Below the pieces are notes generated by a model. That model worked only from the letters and a program-made list of their open reading frames with translations, did no database searches and had not been told where the DNA came from. Source: Kalmusia sp. IMI 367209 (taxonomy: Eukaryota; Ascomycota; Dothideomycetes; Pleosporales; Didymosphaeriaceae). Taken from it: a DNA stretch of 64,000 nucleotides. Positions 45,880-59,048 of the stretch are shown one piece after another. Every line of letters begins with the position of its first letter. Positions within the stretch are counted from its first letter, which is position 1. Where the stretch lies: the NCBI GenBank assembly GCA_027946365.1, contig JAPEUQ010000005.1, forward strand, positions 1,178,001 to 1,242,000. The letters are read 5' to 3'. The position numbers were made by a program, and so were the translations under genes.

Positions 45880-47620
45880 ATGAAGCTGATGCCGCTTCAT
45901 AGGTTCGCAGCCCCTTCGCCTTCGGTGTTGAATTTCCTCCGATCGCAAGTTCGACATGCGTTTGAACCGACGAGCGCGCCGTCCGCAGCCACCAAAGCAC
46001 AGAGATGTGGATTTGTGACCAGCAGAATAGGGAAGAGAGTCGATGTAGGGTTAAGAGGTGGAAGTGTTGGCAGTGTTGGGAGAGGGGGGTTTGAATTGTG
46101 CAGGGGCTTTGCGCCGCAGCGTCGAGCCTGTCTTGCTTTCTCAACAACGAGCTTCAAAACCGCATGGGAGCTCTTCAAGGGTGGAAGACGGCGCAAAACT
46201 GCGGCACTACCACCGCCGCCGCCTTTAAGCGATGTCATGGGGGATGCTCCGATCCCACTTGGATTCGAGGGCCTAGGGCGCATGACACGGACAGCGAACG
46301 AACAGAGGATGCGATGTACAGAGCTGGACGACCAGGGCAACGTCACAATGGTCAGCGGTGAGTTCAAGAAAAGCGAACTGATTGCTAAGGTATGTGCGGG
46401 CTTCTATCAACATGAGATAAACTGCTCACGGTAACACAGTACGGTCTCCTCCCTCGCGACCTCCGCAAGATCGATTCTTCTCTCCTACCTAATATCCTCA
46501 TCCGACCGACCGCTATTTTAATCAACCTTCTCCACATCCGCGCCCTCATAAAGCACAACCGCGTCTTGGTGTTCGACGCATACGGCACCACCGATTCAAA
46601 GTCCCAGTCCGTCTTCATGTACGATCTTGACTCCAAGCTTCGCCAGAAAGAATCTGCTGCAACGGGCACACTGGCGTACGAGTTCCGCGCCCTGGAGGCT
46701 GTTCTCATCAGCGTTACGCTCAGTCTAGAAAAAGAATTCGAGGGGGTCAGTGAGCCGGTCATGAGGGTACTGATGGAGCTTGAAGAGGACATCGACAGGG
46801 ACAAGCTGAGGTATCTGCTTGTCTACTCGAAGAAGTTGGGTTCTTTCGAGCAAAAGGCACGACTAGTGAGGGACGCACTGAGCGAGCTCCTTGATGCCGA
46901 CGACGACCTCTCAGCCATGTACCTCTCCGAGAAAGCCGAAGGAAAGACCCGCGAAGAAGATGACCACACCGAAGTCGAAATGCTGCTCGAATCTTACCAC
47001 AAAGTCGCCGACGAAATCGTCCAAGCAGCAGAGAACCTTGTGTCTAGCATCCGCAACACCGAGGAGATGTATGTCCCCGCCCCACGTCTCCATTTCTCAG
47101 AATCCGCAAGCTAATTCAGCATAGTGTCAAAGCCATCCTAGACGCCAACCGCAATTCCCTGATGCTCCTCGACCTCCGCTTCTCCATCCTCACCCTCGCC
47201 CTCACGGCCGGCACGTTCGTTGCTGCCCTCTACGGCATGAACCTCAAGAATTTCATCGAAGAGTCCGACTTTGGCTTCTGGGGCGTCTCCGCTTGGTGCA
47301 CCGTCTTTGGCTGCATCGTTGCTGTCTACGGCATCCGCAAGCTACGCCGCGTCCAGCGCCTGAGCATGTGGGGCCACGGCGGCGACAAGAGCACGAAGGG
47401 GACCTGGGGTGTCGGTGCATGGGGCGGCAGGAGCAGGGCGGGCGGAGAAGGTTGTGGTGGGGTCAGCGACGGTATGGGCGTGCCGAGACTACGTGCAGGC
47501 GAGAGTCTAGGCGATTTGATCCAGAGAGAGAGAGCGCTTGCGAGGCGGTTAGCCAAGGCGGAGGCACAAGCTGATGAGGCAGTAAGAGCGGGGACTGGCC
47601 CCGGGAAGCTGCGCTTTTGA
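45880..47620 (+). CDS. MRS2: Mitochondrial inner membrane magnesium channel (MRS2/LPE10)
   Basis: Three exons (45880-46389, 46440-47068, 47125-47620), with introns of 50 and 56 nt, give 544 residues. The N-terminus is basic and Ser-rich (presequence). The matrix domain starts with MRCTELDDQGNVTMVSGEFK and YGLLPRDLRKIDSSLLPNIL, continues with LVFDAYGTTDSKSQSVFMYD and LPFEFRALE-type AYEFRALEAVLISVTLSLEK, and holds long helices (MLLESYHKVADEIVQAAENL). Two membrane helices lie at the end, with the diagnostic GMN motif in AALYGMNLKNFIEESDFGFW. The C-terminal tail after residue 455 is Gly-rich then charged. The start is the first in-frame ATG; another lies three codons on. The channel imports Mg2+ into the matrix. 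Confidence 0.95.
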
Positions 47621-48379
47621 GGTTTGCGTACCCAATTTCCGTGTTCATACTTTGTCTTGTTGTTTTGCCCGTCGTATGCAAGTCAAGATGTGTATGTGTG
47701 TGGCTCTCTACTCAGATATCCCCCCTCTGTGTTATTAGTTTTGTTCTACTCAAGAGGCGCACATAGAAGTGGCTGTAGATTTGGGTTTGGCGTGGGTTTG
47801 CATAGCGGTGGCGTTCTGAGTGCACACGGGTGCTTGGAGGCACGAGTATTCCTTATGAGGCTGTGGTAGACGTGTAAGAATGTAGGCTAGCAATGTACAT
47901 ACATCACCAGGACAACAGTAAGAGTCTCCTTTTAGGCGGATGTGCTCCAGCGTACATATTTGTGCATGAGCAAAGTATATGATTTGAGTTCAGATGAGAC
48001 TTCTGTTCGATATGTTCTGCTAATACCTTCCTCAACGTAGTCGAGACATGTCATTCTATAAGACATTGACGATTGACAGCATGGTGCACTAAAGCAGATC
48101 AACGAAGGGCGACGACGATAGCATAGACTCTATTGCACACTACCGGACTAGCGACAAATTCGGTCACTAGAGCTCCATATCCCCATCAATTTCAAGAAAG
48201 GTTTTATCCATATAGAAAAAAAGGGTTTAATATTCGAGATCTTGTACTTTTGTTCTACAGCAAGCCGCCTGCGCCCAATTGAAGCCCACCGAGAAAGAAT
48301 CATCTCATGTAGGACACATAGTGCCCGAAACCCTATCATAACCCGTCGTAGATTTCGTAATCACATCCATCACGGCTCT
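47621..48379. other. Intergenic: convergent 3' ends of MRS2 and ADE4
   Basis: These 759 bp contain only short ORFs without family character. Pyrimidine-rich stretches and scattered TATA-like words fit 3' UTRs. No RNA gene recognised. Confidence 0.6.
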
Positions 48380-50261
48380 TCAGGGATGATCATTGAGGTT
48401 GTGGAGGCTGATGTCCTGACTGGAACCGACGCGTAACTCTTCTAAGCTAGGTCTCCGACTTGATTCCACGCTATTGACTTTCGTGTTCCCATTAGCAAGA
48501 CTGACCCCATTCAATGGACCCCAGTCTGGACTTCCGTTGGCGGCAGGGATGACGTTGCCGTGCTGATCGACTTCCTGTACAAAAAATGAGCAACAGCCTG
48601 ACGAATAACGCATAACTTGTAAGCAACTTACAACGCCCTTCGCAGCCATGCGGATCTGCTTCTGGTCTGCCACGCCATGAACCACTGCCTCTCGAGCCTT
48701 CTCCATGACCTTCTTCTTGCGAGACTCTCCTCGCACTTTCTCGAGGTGCTCGAAGTAACCGTCGTCCACCGGAGTAACGTACTTTCCGCAGAAGACACCA
48801 ACCTCAAACTCCTGCTCGGCCGGGTTACGTGGTGATAAGGATGCACATGCACGTACAAGGTCCTCCAACTTCTGGTAGATGACATCGTCTGCGCCGATAT
48901 GCTTGGCGATAGCAGCAGAGTCTCTATGGTGGGCAATGAGTTCTGAGGATGATGCGAGATCGATACCATAGATGTGTGCATTGGTGATAGGAGGTGCACA
49001 AGAAGCGAAGTAGACTTTCTTTGCGCCGGCCTCTCTTGTCATGAGGACGATCTCGCGTGATGTGGTTCCTCGAACAATGGAATCGTCGACCAGTAGAACA
49101 TTCTTATCTTTGAATTTCTTAGGCATAGGATTCAATTTCGCTCGAACACCCTTCTGCCTGAGCTTTTGAGACGGCATGATGAAGGTACGAAAGATGTACC
49201 GGTTCTTAACGAAACCTTGGACGTATGGCTTCTCGAGTGCTTCGGCGACACAGATGGCGGAGGTTATGCTTGTTTCTGGTATGGGCATGACAACATCGAT
49301 TTCGGCCAGCTTCTCTGGACCAAGCTGCTTCTTAATTGTCTCGGCCAAAGTGAAGCCCATGTTCCGGCGGCTCTCATCAACATCAATCCCGTCAATGACG
49401 GTGTCGGGACGTGCGAAGTAGACATATTCGAAGATGTCCGGAGTGTACCTCAGCAGCGGGTGGACCTGTTTGAAGACAGGATCTTTGCCCTTTTCAATGA
49501 ACACTGCTTGACCAGGTAGGATGTCTTTGAAGTCCTTGTAGCCGCACTGGACGAGAGCCACACTTTCGGAAGCCATCATATAGTCGATACCGTCGCCACA
49601 CTCCGAGGGCCTAGATCCTAGGACTAAGGGGCGGATCCCGTAAGGGTCGCGGAAGCCGATCAAGCCAAAGCCTGCAAGCATAGCTACACATGCCCACCCA
49701 CCAACGCAACGCTTGTACATGCGTTCCAGAGCTGCGAAACAATCATTGGCATTGATACGAGCCTTCCCAGTCTCGTTGAGCTCGTTGGCGAAGATGTTCA
49801 GCATCAGCTCACTGTCGCTTTCCGTATTGATATGCCGGTGCGCTTCCTTATCCAAATGCTCCCGTAACTTTGGCGCATTGATAAGGTTTCCATTGTGGCT
49901 CATGGCGATGCCGTATGGGCTGTTGACGTAGAAGGGCTGGGCCTCGGAGTTCGCACTGCTTCCGGCGGTTGGGTATCGAAGATGACCCAGTCCCATGAAG
50001 CCTGGGAGGTCTGAGACACGGGCGCCATCCTGGAAGACCTTGGAGGCCATGCCATTTCCCTTGCACTGGTGAAAACGGCCGCGAGAGTCACCGCTCACGA
50101 TACCTGCCGCATCTTGCCCGCGGTGTTGCAAAAGATAGAGCGCATCGTGGACTTCGACGGCGGCCGAATGCGATTTCCTTTGCGACTTAGCAGAGCTCAG
50201 TTGAATGAGTCGTGGTGGTCTCTTACGGATCCGCGTGGATGCAAGCAATGATGCCGCACAT
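48380..50261 (-). CDS. ADE4: Amidophosphoribosyltransferase (PurF/Ade4)
   Basis: Three exons: 50261-50227, 50177-48632 and 48574-48380 (introns 49 and 57 nt), giving 591 residues. The first exon is short and begins [12 protein letters not shown], so that Cys2 becomes the N-terminal nucleophile of the glutaminase domain. [37 protein letters not shown] and [12 protein letters not shown] follow. The phosphoribosyltransferase half has [18 protein letters not shown] (PRPP loop) and [15 protein letters not shown]. The C-terminal 65 residues are a fungal-type hydrophilic tail. Role: first committed step of purine synthesis, PRPP + glutamine to phosphoribosylamine. Intron 2 is stop-free and a multiple of three, so retention would insert 19 residues near the C-terminus without a frameshift. 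Confidence 0.95.
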
Positions 50262-51267
50262 TGTGAATTTGAGGGGTGGATGTGTGAATTCTATATGAGT
50301 CTGTACATGGCGGGTTAGCCGTTATCGGTAAATGGAAGACGGCGGATCGATAGTGGGGAGGCTCAGTCAGAAAGTCTTTTGGCGCTCATGCCCTAAGGGT
50401 CGCAAGTCTAACATCTAAAAAAATATGACGAGTATCATCATGGAGAGCAAAGGAGAATAGCATATGGGTGAGCGAGTACGCACCTGTGAGCTTTGCTGCC
50501 TGACCGCGCCGCAGGCTATTCAGTCGGCAGTGAAGGTGGGGTGAAAGGAAGAAGGGCCAGAGTAGGCAATCACAAGGGCGGCGTGAGGTCCATGTTCTGG
50601 GCTAGTAGTGAAGGCGCCTATTGGGCTGGTGAACGGGCTGGGGCTCTCGTCCCTGGAAAGGCCGCACATGGTGGTGCTTTTGGTAGCTTTTCTGCAGTTT
50701 TTAGTCCCAAAGTTTTCTGCCCGACACCTCCGGCTGCCGGCCTTGGCAACGCCCACCGCCCGCAGACCCGCTGCCACCACGTGAGCCATCCCTTGATTCG
50801 ATCCCCGCAGGCGGCCCGCAGAAGTACGAGCAGCACGAGCACCCGTTCTATTGGAGGCTTCTTTTCGCAATTTGCCTCGCGTGAATATTTTGCCTGCGGG
50901 CTGACCTCTGACGGAAGCGTCTGCAGCGGGTATGCCGCATCCATGCTCGCGCGCCTTCCTGCGGCTCAATCACCATTCAGCGTTGCCGCTTTCCACGCAG
51001 AGGAGAACATCGACTCAACCACATTGAAGTATAGTATTCGCAACACCTTCTCTCAAAATGCTACAAGACGCAAGCCCAAGAACGCCGCTATATCACTTGG
51101 GGAGAGCGAACCCAAAAACTCTCCCGCAAACAAGGAATTGTACTATATCCATTCATTCGCTTCTTTTGGAAGAAAGGGGCCACCAAATCCCCCAAAACGT
51201 CCTGGTACATGATAGACAAGAAGAGGCATCCAACTCCCCTTCACCATTAAATATGCACAGCATCACA
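50262..51267. other. Intergenic: ADE4 promoter and DFG5-like 3' UTR
   Basis: A 1-kb stretch between two minus-strand genes. A 239-codon open frame runs on + from 50493 to 51212 (206 codons from its first ATG at 50592), but its composition is uneven, it has no motif and it is overlapped by two long minus-strand ORFs. I treat it as chance. Confidence 0.5.
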
Positions 51268-52730
51268 TTAGTTCGCCACCATCCACCAAGCACCCGCTAG
51301 GATACCGATGAGGACAATGGTCGTGAGGAAGCCAGCCCCCGCCTTGTCGCCAGTGGTAATCTCGCTGAAGATGACGGGGTCCATCTGAACGTCGCCTCCT
51401 GCTGTTGGGTCGCTCTTCGAGGTACCGCCGTTCTTCTCGGTGACGGGTCCGGAGACATTAGCAATCAATAGATTCTGGAAGATTTCCATGGCGGCCATCT
51501 GCTCTCCAACGCCGAAACTGCCGTCATTGGCGCCGTTCGTGTACCAGCGGAGACCGCAGGTTTGCTGGTCATCACCGGCATTACATTGCGCCGCGGCGGC
51601 CTTCGCGGATGTTTGCAGTTTGGTCCACATCAGATCTTTCGTCCAGGGAGCAGTGATCATGGCGTAGCCCATCCAACGAGCGAGGTAGGCCTTGAAGGAT
51701 CGCTGGTCGGTGTTGCACTTGCCATTCTTCTCGCACGCGACTTCGAACATGATGTCGTTCTCGAAGAAGACCGTGCCCATTGTTTTGATGATTTGAGTGA
51801 TCCTTGTTTTCCAGACATCATCTTCGGTCTAAGAGTGGTCAGTTTGGTTCATGGTGTTGAGCAGCTTACTCACAGCATTCCACATAGCGGCAGCGCCCGA
51901 CAAATGCACGCCCAGGTTGTAAGTCCACTGGATCTTGTTGATCTCGGAGCAGTTGTTCTTCGTCTCGTCGCTGCCATCGTAGAAGTTCAGATCATTGCTC
52001 ATGAGTCCGATAGCAGACTCCCAGTCCCAAGTCTTGATGGCCCATTTCGAGTAGGTTTCATTACCCGTGTATTTGTACAGACGGGCAGCGATATTGAAAA
52101 AGCATCCGTTGGAGATGGTGTTTCGGTACGTGTAGCCGTTGTTGAATTGGTAGATCTGCCAATTTAGGCCGCCACCACATGTCGCAGTGTTCCAACGGGT
52201 CGTCTGGGTGTTAAATACAGCCTGTGCAAGGGATAGCCATGAAGGTCCCTTTAAATCCCCTGATGTAGGCAAGTCGGGTAACTTGTTCTCCGCGGCGGAC
52301 ATGGCAGCCATTCCCCAGAAAGCCTGGTCATCGTTGCCTAGCGTCTTGGTCTGATTAGGAGGCATGAAAGCATTGTAGTCTCCGATCTGGTGCTGCAGGG
52401 CCTGGGTCGTGATGTTGTTGTATTGGTCGTCGCCCGTGTAATACCAGTAGTCGATTAAACCACCGAACATGGCGCCCGCCTCCCACCAGTAATACGGGTC
52501 TGGAAGATTGCCCGGCACATCACCAGGTTTGTCACCCGTGTAGATTTTGCGCATGCCCGCTGCAGCAATGCCGGCAGCCTTCTTAATAGATTCTAGCCAT
52601 GTCAGTGACGCCCACATCAGGCAGGAGGCGACGTACCGGGATCATTCACGTCCAGCTCGATGGCGCCTGCACCAGACAGCAGCAGGGTCGAGGCGCTCAA
52701 GGCGCTGAGCGCCGAAGAAACGAACTTCAT
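51268..52730 (-). CDS. GPI-anchored GH76 alpha-1,6-mannanase-like wall protein (DCW1/DFG5)
   Basis: Three exons (52730-52637, 52592-51874, 51828-51268), with introns of 44 and 45 nt, give 457 residues. A signal peptide (VSSALSALSASTLLLSGAGA) precedes IELDVNDPESIKKAA. The GH76 fold follows: DPYYWWEAGAMFGGLIDYWY, TLGNDDQAFWGMAAMSAAE with the Asp-Asp catalytic pair, WNTATCGGGLNWQIYQFNNG, NGYTYRNTISNGCFFNIAAR, WTYNLGVHLSGAAAMW and CGLRWYTNG. The C-terminus has a Ser/Gly stretch and a hydrophobic GPI tail (TTIVLIGILAGAWWMV). Yeast Dcw1 and Dfg5 are redundant, essential enzymes thought to move GPI proteins from membrane lipid to wall glucan. Catalytic residues look intact. Confidence 0.95.
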
Positions 52731-53953
52731 TATGTACAATTATGCAGCCAGCGTCGTCAAGTGGTCCTTGTGCGGTGGTCTGGAACATGCAAATGCGAGT
52801 GTCGAGTCGCAAGAGTGCTCGGCGCGGAGAAAATGGACCCTCGTGTGATATCGTTCCCTTACAGCAGTGGTGTGCCCGCAGCGAAGGTATACAGACAGTG
52901 GGCGGTGACGTCTGAAGTGCTGAGGGTGCGTCGGCGGCAAGGTGAAACGAGCGACAGGGCAGGCGAAAAGCGAGGGTTCGAGAGATGCGCTCGACAGGCA
53001 CGAGGGGCGATTATTAGGAAGGTCGTCGGGAAGTCGAGCAGGGTGAAAGAGCGTGGTGGAGTGGGCGCGCGGCAGTGGAGGTGGTGTGGTGGTTGTAGCT
53101 GCTAGCCTACGCCCCAGTTCAGGGGACTGGCAGGTTAGACGGAGTCGTCGGACTGCAGGGTGCACGGCGCCAAGACGATTGACATTTACGACCCCGAGCA
53201 AATGGGCTGAATGTTCCAGTTCCGGTTGCAAGTGTTGTGCGCGAAAAAAGAGAGAGCGTCGCCCAGGCTGCACCAGGCATTCACCAGGCTCGCCGCAGCA
53301 GGCGACGTCGTCTTTATTATCCTGCCCGCTTCATTTGCGCGAGGGAGACGATGCCGCATTGCGCGTCTCAGCCCGCTTCACAGCTCGGCGCTCAGAGGAG
53401 GGTCTTGGAATAGAAGCGCAAGGATACGTAATCGCCCGCGCCCTGCGCTTTGTTGCCACAGCACCGCAACCTGGCGTGGTGAGCCGGCCTTTAACCTCTC
53501 CCGCCCTGGAGGGCTCCCGTTGCGAAGAAAGAGTCGCACGTGACTGGTGTGGCGCAGATGCGTCCGACGGGCAGTGACGGGCAGCAGCAGCTCGCATCAG
53601 CAATAAAAGAGCCTCTTCCCCCGAACCCTCTGTGACGTCGGCATTCACACTCTTGCCTAAACCAGACGCACGTTGCAATCCCGTTCCCCCGGAATCTCTT
53701 GTGTGCAGTTGTGCAGGCGCGCGACGTGGACGTGAAGTTGCACGGCGACATCAGCCTCAGCTCAAACGGTGCTCTGACCAAGCCCGTAACACCAGCCAGA
53801 CTCGCCTCGCCGGCTCACCCAACTGCTTCTTCCACCAACACACCTCCATCCTCCACACCACCCGCGCCCATCACCACCGCTACATCCACTACGCTTTCGA
53901 CCGCCTCGCCTGTCGCGCCCTTTTACTGAAACCCGTCGTCGACTCTTCCAGCC
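52731..53953. promoter_or_regulatory. Divergent promoter region of DFG5-like gene and synaptobrevin
   Basis: These are 1.2 kb between divergent starts, GC-rich, with long overlapping ORFs on both strands (+ 53053-53577, - 52740-53273) that show no domain and mirror each other. A CA/pyrimidine-rich leader precedes the synaptobrevin ATG, as in other promoters of this window. Confidence 0.55.
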
Positions 53954-54533
53954 ATGGCCAACGAGCAGCCCTACGACCCCTACATTCCCGCCGGCGGCAA
54001 TGCTCCCCAGGGCGGCGCCCAGGGCCAGAGCGGCAACCACCGCACCGCGGCTCTTCAAGCAGTACGTCATCTGTATCTCCTCCGTCGATGCGCATAGCCA
54101 TAGTCGCTGCCCAGCAACTCTACTGAGCTCCAACCTCGGGGACCTTGCGCTGGAGCTCGAGTTGCGGACAGCTGGCACAGCTGGCAGTTCACACTCGCCA
54201 TGGACAGAGTCGCTGACATGACTTCGCTCTAGGAAATTGACAGCACCGTCGGTATCATGCGGGACAACATCAACAAGGTCTCAGAACGGGGCGCCCGCCT
54301 AGATTCGCTCCAGGACAAGACCGACAACCTTGCCACGTCCGCCCAAGGCTTCAGACGGGGCGCCAACCGCGTGCGCAAGCAGATGTGGTGGAAGGACATG
54401 AAGATGCGCATGTGCCTCATCGTCGGCATCATCATCCTCCTCATTGTCATCATTGTCCCATCTGGTAAGTTTCATGACGACCCTTGTCGACTACACGTTC
54501 CTGACCGATCCAGTCGTTGCAACAAAACACTAA
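53954..54533 (+). CDS. SNC1: Synaptobrevin/VAMP-type v-SNARE (Snc1/2)
   Basis: Three exons (53954-54061, 54233-54464, 54514-54533), with introns of 171 and 49 nt, give 119 residues. A Gly/Pro/Gln-rich N-terminus of 30 residues leads into the R-SNARE motif: [39 protein letters not shown] with the zero-layer Arg, then [26 protein letters not shown] and a C-terminal membrane anchor of about 20 residues (Met/Cys/Leu/Ile/Val). The last exon encodes only the closing VVATKH. This is a single-anchor vesicle SNARE of exocytic vesicles. Intron 1 is long compared with the neighbours. Confidence 0.95.
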
Positions 54534-58205
<3,672 letters not shown>

Positions 58206-58741
58206 ATACCGCATAGCTGCAACCGTTCTCTTTTCACTGTTGGTCGGAAAAGGACTCTTATTGGCGCCACGGCCTAGATAATATCTGTCCTGTTTGTCTA
58301 CTTGTATATATCCGCTAGCACGATGGCCTAAATAAGGGTCGATTGTGCTTTGTTGTATGCCCTGGCTTGATGGCGTTAGATTCTACTTGAGCGAATAAAC
58401 TATTTGAAATTCTGTTCCGGTATCGTGAGTCTTGCTAGGCAAATGGGGTGTCTGTTTGTCGTGCGCGTGGTCTTGTGATCCAATGTATAAGGGCTCGCAG
58501 TGCACAATTCCGTACCGCGTGCTATAGTCTAGGGCGCTCTATTTATCGACAAACACATGTAGTCACATAGCGACATATCACGGGTCGCGCAAATAGTGTT
58601 CATGTGAAGCCATAGTTCCTATGTGTCCTTTCTCAGAAGTAAAAAGGCGTGTTTGCACGTTACCCACCTTGGTACATAAGAGATTGCAGCCTTCGACACT
58701 TCTCTCTCACACATACAGGCTTTTACGTGGCAGTCGTCAAT

Positions 58742-58849
58742 ATGCAAAATACGCTCTCTGATCTCCCGCCGGAGTTGCTCGACCTTTTGTATTATAGTTC
58801 CTGTAGTAGCTCACTGTATATAATAGCAGCGAAGCTCGAAGTGGACTAG
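58742..58849 (+). pseudogene. Truncated F-box protein start interrupted by a repeat
   Basis: An ATG opens a frame reading MQNTLSDLPPELLDLL, the standard N-terminus of fungal F-box proteins. After 15 codons the sequence turns into the short repeat starting at 58787 (TTGTATTATAG), and the frame stops at 58847-58849 after 35 codons. No continuation of the F-box was found downstream. It is either a gene cut by a repeat insertion or a short fragment carried with the repeat. Confidence 0.6.
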
Positions 58850-58850
58850 C
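58787..58850. repeat. Short hairpin-like repeat, copy 3
   Basis: It begins TTGTATTATAG and continues with RCTCACTGTATA and AGCAGCGAAGCT. It aligns to copy 4 (58939-59000) at roughly 70% with one small gap. The first part matches the core of copies 1 and 2 in the GH16 introns. Confidence 0.6.
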
Positions 58851-58938
58851 TAACCTAGCCGGCTTTACCAGAGGCTCGTCTCATCCTAGACTAGGAAGCG
58901 GCTGACCCAAAATGACAAGAAAAGCTGGGAATCTATCT

Positions 58939-59000
58939 TTGTATTATAGATAGAGTGGTAACTCGGTGTATAAAACAGCAGCCAAGCTTGGGGTGTAAAC
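58939..59000. repeat. Short hairpin-like repeat, copy 4
   Basis: It begins TTGTATTATAG, then GGTAACTCGGTGTATA and AGCAGCCAAGCT. It lies 152 bp after copy 3 in the same orientation, just past the XDH stop codon. The two copies could be direct terminal repeats of a small decayed element. Confidence 0.6.
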
Positions 59001-59048
59001 CCAGTATCATAGGTACCAAGACAGCCATATATTTACAGAGCTCAGCGA

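Larger units (their letters stand above)
58206..59048. other. Intergenic with F-box stub and short repeats
   Basis: The stretch lies between convergent ARG5,6 and XDH genes. Apart from 3' UTRs it holds a broken F-box start and two copies of a short hairpin-like repeat, described separately. The DNA around the repeats is AT-rich. Confidence 0.6.

Noticed and set aside
50493..51212. A 239-codon open frame on + between ADE4 and the DFG5-like gene
   Set aside because: It has no domain, its composition is patchy, two minus-strand ORFs overlap it, and its first ATG is 33 codons in. It is probably chance in a GC-rich promoter.
52740..53577. Long mirrored ORFs on both strands between the DFG5-like gene and synaptobrevin
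   Set aside because: They mirror each other in a GC-rich divergent promoter and carry no recognisable domain.
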